From: Trochalopteron elliotii
Lineage: Eukaryota > Chordata > Aves > Passeriformes > Leiothrichidae
NCBI GenBank assembly: GCA_024734555.1
Contig: JANPWX010000352.1
Span: 247,372-311,371, forward strand
DNA: 64,000 nucleotides
Direction of reading: 5' to 3'
The translations under genes and the position numbers were made by a program. A model generated the notes under the pieces. It was not told the DNA's origin. It saw only the letters and a list, made by a program, of their open reading frames with translations, and did not search any database. Of the stretch, positions 42,201 through 51,604 are shown one piece after another. Position 1 is the stretch's first letter. The number at the start of each line of letters is the position of its first letter.

Positions 42201-42834
42201 CAGCAATGTCATGAAACCCAAATTCTCTCATCAGTAACACTTCACCACCCAGGTGGCACTTTCAAAACTTGAGCCACTGGCAAGCATTGAGGAATTTTGC
42301 AGCCTGAATCTCTGCAAACTCCTAACTCAAAAGCACTCTTGGTTTGTTTTTTTTTTTTTTTTTAATGTATCTGTGGGAAAATGCTGGTAATATTTGATAA
42401 GAACTTCTCAACAGGAACAAAGCTCATGATTCCCAGTTCACCCATCATCCTCTCCCAACAGAGACCAAGTTACCAACACAGCACTGAACCAGGGATGTAG
42501 AGATGGTTTTTCTGGGTAAGTCACAGCGAGCAGCTGGGAAGCTGAGTGAAGGAAAAGACAGGTTCTGAAGAACTTGAGGAGTGGCTGCACAAGCTGACAG
42601 GCATTAGGTCACTAGTAAAAAAAAAAGCCAAGTCTGAGGTCACACCCGTGACACTGGGCCTTCAGGCAGGTCACGGTGAGCCCAGAAACCAAAAATGAGG
42701 TAGGTAGAAAATGTCACACGAGGTCAGGCACGGGAGGCAGCTCAACAGAGCTTGGACTCTGCTCAGAAGACTTTCCACGAACAGAGGAGTCACTGTCGAG
42801 AAAGGCTAAAGGGGACTGCTGGTGGCAGTGAAAC
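39261..42834. other. CSNK1G1 intron without recognisable gene
   Basis: No repeat family or exon that I can support, except a poly-T run near 42343-42363. A 169-codon plus-strand frame (39481-39990) is open, but its protein shows no domain, motif or homology I recognise. A frame of that length is possible by chance. Confidence 0.5.
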
Positions 42835-42849
42835 ATTTGGAAGGGAAGA

Positions 42850-43020
42850 TGTCACCCTCCTGAGGCAGCAGAGGCTGTCCCATCCCTGGAATTGTCCAAG
42901 GCCAGCTTCGATGTGGTTTGGAGCAGCATGGTCTAGTGAAAGGTGTCCCTGCCCATGGCTGGGGGTGGAATGAGATGACCTTAAGATCCTTCCAACCCAC
43001 ACCACCCCGATTCCATGATT
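42850..43020 (+). repeat. CR1 LINE 3' fragment
   Basis: Sense CR1: 'ttgtccaaggccagcttcga', 'ggtgtccctgcccatggctg', 'gatccttccaacccacacc', ending 'gattccatgatt'. About 170 bases. Confidence 0.85.
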
Positions 43021-43233
43021 TGAATAAGACAACAAGCCCCAACCCTTAGAGTTCCACACTGTGCCAAACAGCATATGGAAATACTTCTCAGACGTAGGGG
43101 GGATACACAACTTCTTCACACAAATAAGTTGCTGATACACCTCTAGTTACACAGAGCACTTCGCTTCCTTAGACTGGGAACACCACCGGGTTCAGCAGTT
43201 CCCAAGGCACCTCCAGCTCCTTCCCCGGCACGT

Positions 43234-43563
43234 NNNNNNNNNNNNNNNNNNNNNNNNNNNNNNNNNNNNNNNNNNNNNNNNNNNNNNNNNNNNNNNNNNN
43301 NNNNNNNNNNNNNNNNNNNNNNNNNNNNNNNNNNNNNNNNNNNNNNNNNNNNNNNNNNNNNNNNNNNNNNNNNNNNNNNNNNNNNNNNNNNNNNNNNNNN
43401 NNNNNNNNNNNNNNNNNNNNNNNNNNNNNNNNNNNNNNNNNNNNNNNNNNNNNNNNNNNNNNNNNNNNNNNNNNNNNNNNNNNNNNNNNNNNNNNNNNNN
43501 NNNNNNNNNNNNNNNNNNNNNNNNNNNNNNNNNNNNNNNNNNNNNNNNNNNNNNNNNNNNNNN
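43234..43563. other. Assembly gap (330 N)
   Basis: A run of 330 undetermined bases. The left flank is fairly GC-rich and contains CpGs ('ccttccccggcacgt'). Its position, roughly 6 kb beyond the 3' end of PCLAF and 43 kb upstream of the CSNK1G1 ATG exon, is where the CSNK1G1 promoter or first non-coding exon could lie. GC-rich promoters are often lost from short-read bird assemblies. That placement is inference. Confidence 0.99.
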
Positions 43564-45796
43564 CAATCCAGCCACCTGAAAAGCCTATCCTGGAAACATC
43601 CTGTCAAACCCTACCCTGAGCCTCTGCTCCACAATGAGTTTATTTTGCTTATTCTTTGTGCTATTATCTAGGGAAAATAATAGTAATGTAGATATAATAA
43701 TATTGGCAATATCTTTGATCAGAAGGAGAGGTATTTTCACAATTTGGCTCCCATTTTTTCTGCTCTGAACCATCTGGGCACTCCCAAGGAGCATCTTAAT
43801 TCTGAAAAATTATTTATCATCAATTTTAGTCTGAGCAGTTCTTCTGCTAAATCCTATTAAACGTGTGGATTCTCATTAGCCCAGTGATAATCCCTTGGGA
43901 GTTTGTCTGAACACCAGCCTGTGTGTTGAATGAAGGGGGGGGTCAAAGCTGACCCAAAAATGTTTGGGGTGGGTGAGGAGGTTCCCTTGCCTCCCCATCC
44001 TCAGCCCGGACAGGTGAGATTCCAGCCTGATTCCCAAACGCCTTATTATGAAGAGAAAGGAAACATCCTGCTTTTTTTTTCTTGCGTCTCCGGTCGGGAT
44101 GAAGCGGCTCATGGCCGCAGGGCGGCTGGAGCTGGTGGGCAGGACAATTCCCCTTTGTCCGGAGAAGCGGGAGGGACAATGAAGCTCCTGTTGAGGATCA
44201 GGCGCAGGGAGGCACCACCCCGACACGCCAGCCTGGGCAGGGGGACCCTGCAGACACAGACCTCAGATCCTTCTGAGTAATGGGTCCAAAGGGAAAAAAA
44301 CCCAAAGCTTAAAAGTGCATGTTTTGGCAGAGAGGTGAAAGCAGAAGAGCAATTACTCAGAGTGAGAAGGTACCAAGGTCTCACCCTTCCCTCTTCCAAT
44401 AGAAACAGCCTTGTAACCACTCAATCCAGAGCAGGAATATACATTAATAAGTTTGGAATTAACAAAAATTTGTAGTGCTCTAGAAATTGAGTGTATCTCC
44501 CTTAAAATAAGCAGGCAACACCTGAACTCCAAACCACAGTCCACAGCAGGGAGGCTGCACTCCAAAGACTGGGAAGTCAACAGTCACGGCTATAAACTGG
44601 ACATGGTCTGGTAGCAGATTTTTTTTAGAAAAAGCCTTGAAAATCAGAAGAAAACCCTCTGAAACCCCCTCATCTGGGGATGAGGTGCCTGGGATTCGGC
44701 ACTGGATTTCCCATGGCGGGATAAGAGGTCAGCAGCCCGACAGCTGATGGCCCTGTTCCCCTCCCCTCCGTCTGTGTCCCCACGGCCCAGACATCTGCTG
44801 TCCCCGCCGACCAGCTGCCCCCCTGTGCAGCCCTGGCTGTGGGACAGCAGCAGGAGATCCCTCCTTCCAGCTAAATCCAACAGAAGTGTGCCGTCTGTGC
44901 TGTTTCGGACACGAGGGGAGAAGGGGTCTGCCAGGGAAAAGCTCAAAAGTGCTCTGGAGCAGCAGCAATTTGTAATTATCCCTATGAGAAGAAGGAAAAG
45001 CCTTAGGCTATGGGGATGAGATAGGATGGCATCTGTTCCATCACTCCCTCTTGTCCAAATGAAGATAATTTTGCCCTGTAAGATTTAAAATTCAATATAT
45101 TAGGCCCTCAGGAAATTTTTATTTCCTAAACACTTCCGTCTCCTCTCCTAAACATTTTGGTTGCTCACTTTCCAGCTGCTTTTGGAGCATCCAAGACCTC
45201 CTGCCAAAACACATGCCCAGTTGTGCCAGCAGTGAACCCCTGAGCTCTCATTTGTGATGTAGGTACACCCAACATCCCCTGGGGAAAAGTGTGGGTGCCC
45301 CAGTCTGGGTCAAAAGAAGCTCTTGGACCTTCAGGCATGAACAGCAGGCTCAGCTGAGAACAGTTTATTGCTCATTAGTGCTCTCAGGGCTGTGATGTTC
45401 TCAAGGTCAGGGGTCAGATAAATCATTTGGACTATTGGAAAAAAATTCCATATGTTTGGATGGAAATAAAATTTGCTGGGGGGAGTGGGTTAACCTCACT
45501 GCCCATCCCTGACCCTTCAGCACTGCTGGGTTTGAGGAAACCACCGGGATTCAGCCGGTGACACGGAGAGTGGTTTTGTCGAAGCCATTTCCTTACCTGG
45601 CAAGATAACACAGACTCAGGAAATGAGCAATTCCAGTCTCTCATCCGTAGATTTATAGATTCCCTTCACGTTTCCTAAATAAACTGGTCCAAGGCAGAAG
45701 GCTCCTTGTCTGGTCCCTGGCACAGCCCAGGGTTTCTAGCTGAAGATGCTGCTGACATCTACAGTCAGCCTGGGGTACTGGTGTTTAAAGGTGCTT
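43564..45796. other. Intergenic or upstream CSNK1G1 region
   Basis: No coding exon recognised. A moderately CpG-rich block at about 44085-44235 ('tccggtcgggatgaagcgg', 'ggccgcagggcggctgg') stands out from its AT-rich surroundings. It is a second candidate, besides the gap, for a CSNK1G1 promoter or non-coding exon. The frames through it match nothing I know. Confidence 0.4.
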
Positions 45797-45940
45797 GAAT
45801 CACAGGCTGGATTGGGTTGGAAAACATCTTTAAATTCCGTTCAATTCACCTCCTGCCATCATGGGCAGGAACACTTTACACTATCCCAGGGTGCTTTAAG
45901 CCCCATCAAACTTGGCATTGGATGCCTGAAAGGATGGGGC
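45797..45940 (-). repeat. CR1 LINE fragment, left part of an interrupted copy
   Basis: Antisense CR1: 'gaatcacaggctggattggg ttgg', 'catgggcaggaacactttac', 'tcccagggtgctttaagccc', ending at 'ggatggggca'. The expected next bases ('gccacagctgctctgg') appear only at 46262. Confidence 0.82.
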
Positions 45941-46261
45941 AAGTCCCAAGGATGCCCAAGTCCCTGTGCCTGGCACTGGGCTTCTGCCAGCTAGAATTTA
46001 GAACCGATCAGGATTTCTCCCAGATGCAAGCTGCCACAAGTTGGAAGCCTGGCTGCCCTAGGAGTTCCAAACACCTCCCACAAACCAACATCAGGAACCT
46101 GGGGGTCTGAGTTTAGTTTCCCTTTGTAAAGGGCCATCATTCATGCCCAAGTCCCTGTGCCTGGCACTGGGCTTCTGCCTAAACTCAGCCCCCCAGGTTC
46201 CTGATGTCACTTTGTAGAAGGCATTTGGCACTCCAAGGGCAGCCAGCCTTACTGTGACCAG
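45941..46261. repeat. Fold-back insertion inside CR1, with direct and inverted repeats
   Basis: About 320 bases split the CR1 copy. Within them a 37-base sequence starting 'atgcccaagtccctgtgcct' occurs twice without mismatch (45952-45988 and 46143-46179). Two arms of about 66 bases (46051-46116 and 46179-46246) are imperfect inverted copies of each other, sharing for example 'catcaggaacctgggg' and its complement, with a 62-base spacer. The arrangement suggests a templated or inverted duplication. I do not recognise a transposon family. Confidence 0.75.
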
Positions 46262-46459
46262 CCAGCTGCTCTGGCCAACCTGTGCCAGGGCCTCAGCACC
46301 CTCACAGGGAAAAATTTCTTCCCAATATCCCATCTAACCCTGCCCTCTGGCAGTGGGAAGCCATTCCCCCGTGATTCTGTCCCTTCAGGTCCTTGTCCCA
46401 GAAGGGGACAAAGTCCCTCTCCAGCTCTCTTGGAGCCCCCTTAGGCACTGGAAGGGGCT
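46262..46459 (-). repeat. CR1 LINE fragment, right part of an interrupted copy
   Basis: Antisense CR1 resumes: 'ccagctgctctggccaacct gtgccagggcctc', 'tttcttcccaatatcccatc', 'cagtgggaagccattccccc'. Confidence 0.85.
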
Positions 46460-47614
46460 ATCAATGAGTTGTGGTGTTCATATGGATTTAACCAAATGAT
46501 CATCATTATAGAATAATCCCTTAAAATGACAAGAAATTACCTCTGAAGTGAAAACTACTCCAAAAATATAAAAGTAATACTGACTGGATTTCCAGCTGAT
46601 TGTTCCCCTTAGGAGGTTCTCTGGACCACACCTCTTGCTCTAAGACTGTAGGAATCCCCTTTCACAGGGAAAATGTTAGGTGCTGTAACATTAAGTCCAG
46701 CACAATGATACAGTCAATTTATCCATAAATTAATTTTCAACACGGTGCATGACCCCTCTTTACTACATTAAACTTCACTATTAATTGTATTGTTGGACTG
46801 AAGCACTTCTTGAGATTGATGGAAATCCTTCAGCACAGGTGTCAGTATAGGTGCAGTTCTCTCAGCATTCTAAGACCCACACAGTGCTATTTTAAGGAGA
46901 TTTTTATTGGAACAACAATAGCTGGGGGAAAAAAAAGGAAAAAAAACCCCAAAAAACCAAAAACCAAAAAAACCCCAAACAAACAAACAACAACAAAAAC
47001 AAACAAAAAAACCCCCACCCCAACCAACCAGGCAAGCTTTTGGACATGGAAACCTCCTACAAGTCTGGTCTTAGCTATAAATTTTATTTCGGGTTGTCTG
47101 CAGCTCCTGAGCTTTAGTACTCTCTCCCTTTCTGATTTTTCCCCTCATTTTCAGAAGAGCTGGGTGCTATTCCTGTTTCCTTATAGACTCAAAGATTAGC
47201 AGGAGGGGCACAGCTGGAGCTAAATCAGCTCCAGCCCCAGGGAGTGTGGGTTGAAGGTCACCCTCCTGTATTCCCATTGGGGCAGGAAAGCAGCCAAGTA
47301 AACACCTTCTCCTGCTTTTGTACCTATTAAAAACCTGAGCTTTAGGGCTGCAGGTCCTGATGTAAACATTTGGATTTTATCTGTGAAGAGGGAGCATATT
47401 TATTTGTTTGTTACAGGCAGAAGCAGTTTAGCTGCTCCGAGTTGCTCTTTCCTGAGGTTCCCAGCAGGGTGGGTGTGTAGCACAGAAACAGATATTTGGT
47501 CCCAAACTCCTCCTGTCACCTCACATCCCTCCACAGCCCCATGTGTTTCAGCTCCATCAGATTTTATCTGTTTAACGATGTGTGAGAGCAATCCAGCACG
47601 GGAAGGACACAGAG
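46460..47614. other. Intergenic, no gene recognised
   Basis: Between CSNK1G1 upstream sequence and PCLAF. The only clear structure is the A/C-only tract at 46939-47030. The 129-codon frame through that tract is a low-complexity artefact. Confidence 0.5.
46924..47030. repeat. A/C-rich low-complexity tract
   Basis: The tract begins 'ggggaaaaaaaagg'. From 46939 to 47030 the plus strand consists only of A and C: runs of A split by CC, CCCC and CCCCC, with CAAA units in the middle. The minus strand is therefore T/G only and carries closely spaced G runs near its 5' end (complement of 47010-47030). Confidence 0.9.
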
Positions 47615-48075
47615 CTGTTGGAGTGAGTCCAGAGGAGGCACCAAAATGTTCAGAGAAGGGAGCAGCTCTGCTGGGAGGAAAGGCTGGGAGAATTGGGATT
47701 GCTCAGCCTGGAGAAGAGAAGCTTCAGAGTGACCTAACTGTGGCCTTCCAGGGCCTCAAGGAGCCAGCAAGAAACATGTAGAGACACTATTTACAAGGGC
47801 CTGGAGTGCCAGGACAAGGGGGAATGGCTTCCCACTGCCAGGGGGCAGGGTTAGATGGGATATTGGGAAGGAACTTTTCCCTGTGAGGGTGGTGAGGCCC
47901 TGGCACAGGTTGGCCAGAGCAGCTGTGGCTGCCCCTAAATCCCTGGAAGTGTTCCAGGCCAGGTTGGATGTGGCTTGGGCAACCTGGGATAGTGAAAGGT
48001 GTCCCTGCCCATGGCAGGGGATGGAATGGGATGAGCTTTGAGGTCCCTTCCAACCCAAACCCTTCTGGGATCTGA
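47615..48075 (+). repeat. CR1 LINE 3' fragment (~460 bp)
   Basis: Sense CR1: 'gagtccagaggaggcacc', 'gggattgctcagcctggaga', 'gggttagatgggatattggg', 'ggtgaggccctggcacaggt tgg', 'gtgtccctgcccatggcagg', 'ggtcccttccaacccaaacc'. The 186- and 132-codon frames here are repeat-derived. Confidence 0.9.
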
Positions 48076-48990
48076 TTCAGGGCTCCATGAGCAGCTCCTT
48101 GATGAGCAGCCTGGATTTCCCTGTCAGAAACCACTCCCCACCCTTCCCCCTTCCCACCTGGCTGCTGCACAGCCCTCATGGAGCAGCTGATCATGGATAA
48201 CAGCTGAGGGGATGCAGGTGATGAGCAGATCTGATCAGAGCCCAGAGGTGTTTGCTGTCTCCCAGACATTTTTAGGGGATAAATGGAACTGATGATACCC
48301 TGGTTTGCCAGGTCAAAGGGACAGGAAAGAGCTGCCAGTAATGCCACTGTGATTATGTTTTCTGTGGTGTCAGGGCAAAGAAGTCTATGGCTGGTTGAGA
48401 TTTTTCCCTTAATTTACATAATCTTTTAAAAATTTCTGCTAAGGAGAAATCAAATGCTACTTCTCATTCAAAGTGGAACTGCTTTTCTGTAACAACTCTC
48501 CTTTTTACCAATAGACTTTTTAGGAAGAGGTTTTTACAGCATTCACCACTTTCCCCACCAGGCTGACCTACGAGAACTGCCACTGAACTCTCCTGATGTG
48601 CTAAATTTTAAAATTTAATCTCCTCCTAAATTCCCCTTTTCATTTGCTCAACAATACTCTGATATTTCAGGGGGCTTCTGAGGGAGAGCAGAAGCAGAAC
48701 CCCTGACATTAAGACCTATCACAAGGCCCCACTTGCTTTTTTCCTATGAATGACCCCAAAAGTTATGTGGCAACATTATAGTTTTATTTCCTTTTAGCCA
48801 TTTATTGCTCCCCCAGCTTTCAGAGTTCTGATTCTTTAGAACAACCAGTTTGTTTTAATTAAACTTCACCTCTAATCAGAGCAAGTTTCAGCTGCCCACC
48901 CACCTCTCCAGTGTCTTTCCAAATCCAGTTTCCCATCTTCGGACAAAGAAATCTTCATTAACAGCTTTTACTCCAATAAAGACACAACAC
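48076..48990. other. Intergenic, downstream of PCLAF
   Basis: No supportable feature between the CR1 copy and the PCLAF polyadenylation region. Confidence 0.5.
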
Positions 48991-49014
48991 AGGTGTGTGC
49001 TCAGAAGGCTTCAG

Positions 49015-49020
49015 TTTATT
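49015..49020 (-). terminator. PCLAF: Candidate PCLAF polyadenylation signal
   Basis: The complement of 49015-49020 is AATAAA, about 340 bases downstream of the PCLAF stop codon on the coding strand, with no other gene between. Cleavage would be expected slightly further left, around 48985-49005. Assignment is by position only. Confidence 0.6.
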
Positions 49021-49362
49021 AAAACAATGAAGATCTGCTTTTCAGAAACAGAGCAACCACGATCATGCAAGTCTTGGACAAGCACCAGGCAGTCAGAAGA
49101 TGAAAGACAAAAGCTGCCCAACACGCAGGAGGAACCCAAGCAAACCAAGACAAAAATTAAACCAGTGGTTTGCAATGAACTTTAAGTGCCAAACGGTAAA
49201 AATTAATCAACTTCTCCAGTGTTTGTGCCATCTCTCAGACTTTTAGTCATGTACAAAAGCTGAAAGAAAGCCGTAAAAAATTGTAAAAAAACTATACAAA
49301 TGTACAAAACCCAGCTTGAGCAGGAGGAGCATTTTAACATGAAAATTGAGGTCAGATCACAT

Positions 49363-51148
49363 CTACTCTTCATCCAAGCACTCTCCATCTTCAGCAGGAT
49401 CCAGTGGCAGGGGCTGAGTTCTGTAAGAAGCATTATTTCAGAAACATCAGCAGAGACAAACTCTGGTTTGAAAGGCTAACAAAGACGTTTTCCCAAAGCC
49501 CATGTGACCCAAATGACTTAGCTGGCCTCAGACAGCACCTTGAGGCATCAGGACTGACAGGGGCTACTTTATCCTGAGTGCTCCAAGCCCAGAGGCAGCT
49601 GCAGAGACATTCCTTCCAAACTGGAAAGATAACATCCCACACCCAGACATCCCTGGATGGTGCCTGCATGTCCTGGACCCCAAGGACCACACACAGGTTC
49701 CACACTTTTCTTTGGGAGCTGCATAACTCCCAGCTCACACCTGAGTTTCCACCTGACTAACTTATGGAACAAAAAGCTTGTGCAGTTGAGTGAGTAGAGT
49801 TCTTGCTTCTTCCAGAACACACTGGGAAGCTGCAAATTGTTTTGGATGGGGAAACTCTGTGCTCTCTTCTCACCACCTTGTTCTTATTTGGCCCAACAAA
49901 CTCCAAATTAAAGGGATGAAAGTTTTTCTGTGCTACAGCAGATGTTTTCTGTTTCACCAACAGGTGGGATGCACTTAAAAGCCTTTGTCTGCTTGTCCTG
50001 CAGGACAGTTGGAGGCTGATTCTTATAGGCTCCCCCTGGCAGTTTGGGAATACCTACATTTGGTGGGAAAATAAAGGTTCAACCCAGAATTCTCTATGGA
50101 AAACAGAGTGTCTGTCTGTAAGACAATATTTTATACTGCTGCCTTTTTAGTCAGTAGTGCAGCCTACTCAGGTTAATCTCTGAAGTTTCAGCTTGGAAAA
50201 GACATTCAATTCCTGGTATGTGGAAGTTGTTAGTGCTCTCCTAAGCTTTTTACAAAACTGCACTCTGCTGGAAAGTTATCTCTGAGCAGCGAGAACTTGC
50301 CTCAACTACGAGTTACTCCACCCACTTTCAGGAACCTCCACAAGGTCCCTGGAAACTTTGCTGAGAAACATTATTTCCATGAGGACACAGAGGTCAGGAG
50401 ACACAGTATTAACTCGTCAGCAGTCACTTGCCCCTTCAAAGATGAATTGGAGTTTCACAGAGCCACGGAGAAAAAAATAATCACAGCTTGCTTCCCCTTA
50501 ACTTATGCCTCCCCTTGCCCCAACACTCACTCCAGGCTGCTGGGCCCAGGCATCTCTCCATCGGGTGCCCGGTTCTCCTTGGACGGGAGCTTTAGGAAGT
50601 CGCTGATGCCCCTTTGCCAGGCGGGCACCGGCCTCACACAGACCCGGTTCAGCCCCACAGGGCGCCTGTCACCTGCGGGGAGCGAGATGTCACTCCTGGG
50701 GAGGGAGGAGGGAAGGAGGGAGGAAAGGAAGGAGGGAGGAAAAGAGAGGGGTGAAATGAAGGAGGGAGGAAGGGAGAGAGGGACAGGAGGAGGAAAGAGA
50801 GAGGGAAGGAAGGAAGTAAAGAAGAAAGAAAGAACGTAGTGAGGGAGAGAAGGAAAGAAGGAAGGAAGGGAGGAGAAAGGGCCGCGCTCACCTCTCTTGC
50901 TGTGCAGCGGCGGCCGCGCGTTGATGCTGCTGGAGCCCAGCGCCTTCCGCGGAGCGCGGGCCACCAACACTGCGGGGACAAGGGGACAGCGTGGGCTCAC
51001 CGGCGGCATCGGAACCCGGCTCAGCCCTGCCCGCCTCGTCCCGTCCCATCCCATTCCCGTCCCACTTTACCCCCGCCGATCTCCCATCCCCGCTCTCCTC
51101 ACCCTTGCGAAAGGCATGCCCACGCTGGTCCACCTTGGTCCGCGCCAT
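49363..51148 (-). CDS. PCLAF: PCNA clamp-associated factor (PAF15/KIAA0101), complete
   Basis: Four minus-strand coding exons, 51148-51103, 50969-50892, 50672-50531 and 49420-49363, with GT-AG junctions and matching phases (1, 1, 2), give 107 residues and a TAG stop; human has 111. PCLAF is a small, largely disordered nuclear protein that binds PCNA, takes part in replication and translesion repair, and is ubiquitinated in S phase. Visible landmarks: N-terminus MARTKVDQRGHAFRK with Lys15, VLVARAPRK with Lys24 (both match the known human ubiquitination sites), a PIP box at residues 61-68 (QRGISDFL), a KEN degradation motif at 73-75, and an acidic tail GECLDEE. The PIP box ends in Leu where human has Phe. 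The start codon sits in GC-rich promoter sequence, head-to-head with TRIP4. Intron 2 is almost entirely pyrimidine on the coding strand. Long antisense frames over exons 1-3 are artefacts. Identification rests on motif order and synteny; the C-terminal exon is less conserved but is in frame. Confidence 0.93.
50698..50881. repeat. Homopurine (GGA/GAA) tract filling PCLAF intron 2
   Basis: About 180 bases of almost pure purine on the plus strand (uninterrupted at 50698-50751, 50758-50783, 50785-50816 and 50841-50881), made of GGAGG, GGAAGG and GAAA units. It occupies most of the 219-base second intron of PCLAF, whose transcript is therefore a pyrimidine tract. Confidence 0.93.
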
Positions 51149-51596
51149 CCCGGCCCGGCACTGCCCGCCCCGCCCCGGCAGCGCCGCAGCCCGCCAATGC
51201 AGCGCGGGGCCGCCCTCCTTCCGCTCCCCTTCCCGCTCTCCTCGGCACAGGCGGGATATTGGGAAGAAACTCCCTGTGAGGGGAAATTCCCTGTGAGGGG
51301 ACTGAGGCACTGGCACAGGTTGCTCAGAGCATCTGTGGCTGCCCCATAAAGTGTTCAAGGGCACGCTGAACGGGGCTTGGCATAATCTGCTCTAGTGGAA
51401 GGTGTCCTTGCCCCATGGCATGGGGTTGGAATGGCATGGAAAGGGATGAGATGCGATTTACGGTCGCTTCCAACCCAAACTATTCCCGGACTCTATGAAC
51501 CGGTCCCGGAACGGTCGCTCCTCGGCCGCGTTCCCAGGGGGAAGGGAATGGGAGGGTGTCGGGCGGTGCGGCGCCGTTTCCCGTCCCCCGCGGAAG
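51149..51596. promoter_or_regulatory. Divergent PCLAF/TRIP4 promoter region
   Basis: The 448 bases between the two start codons contain the bidirectional promoter. The PCLAF side (51149-51250) is very GC- and CpG-rich, with a GC box run (about 51165-51178, 'cgccccgcccc') and a CCAAT motif at 51194-51198. The TRIP4 side (51498-51596) is also CpG-rich and has 'gtttcccgtcccc' and 'ccgcggaagatgg' next to the start. No TATA box is visible, as is usual for CpG promoters. A CR1 fragment (51252-51497) separates the two halves. Transcription start sites cannot be placed from sequence alone. Confidence 0.75.
51252..51497 (+). repeat. CR1 LINE 3' fragment inside the divergent promoter
   Basis: Sense CR1: 'gcgggatattgggaagaaac tccctgtgagggg', 'gaggcactggcacaggttgc', 'tctgctctagtggaaggtgt', 'cgcttccaacccaaactatt', ending around 'ggactctatgaacc'. 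It is internally a little altered (a duplicated 'ccctgtgagggg' at 51270-51300) but plainly CR1. It lies between PCLAF exon 1 and TRIP4 exon 1. Confidence 0.88.
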
Positions 51597-51604
51597 ATGG
51601 CGGC
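51594..51604 (+). promoter_or_regulatory. TRIP4: YY1-type motif overlapping the TRIP4 start codon
   Basis: AAGATGGCGGC matches the well-known YY1 consensus that often lies just downstream of the transcription start in CpG-island housekeeping promoters. Here it contains the TRIP4 ATG, which also has A at -3 and G at +4, a strong initiation context. Confidence 0.6.

Larger units (their letters stand above)
198..43233 (-). other. CSNK1G1: Large 5' non-coding intron region of CSNK1G1
   Basis: The first coding exon of CSNK1G1 is at the left edge, and no other coding exon is seen until PCLAF at 49 kb. By comparison with the mammalian gene, which has very long 5' introns, this stretch is inferred to be intron(s) between non-coding first exon(s) and the ATG exon. 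It holds about twenty CR1 fragments, listed separately, and short simple repeats. Open frames here are short, overlap on both strands and resemble no protein I know. A small 5' UTR exon could be hidden here; sequence alone does not reveal one. Confidence 0.7.

Noticed and set aside
43143..43607. Open frames spanning the N gap
   Set aside because: They are artefacts of undetermined bases.
46810..47199. 129-codon frame rich in Lys, Thr and Asn
   Set aside because: It is the translation of the A/C-only low-complexity tract.
47787..48347. 186-codon minus-strand frame
   Set aside because: It mostly runs antisense through a CR1 3' fragment; similar peptides (SCSGQPVPG, PHHPHRE) recur at every CR1 copy in the window.
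50297..50839. 180-codon plus-strand frame and similar long frames at 50527-51364
   Set aside because: They are antisense to, or read through the introns of, PCLAF, and much of the length is the purine tract translated as Arg/Glu/Gly- or Pro/Ser-rich low complexity.
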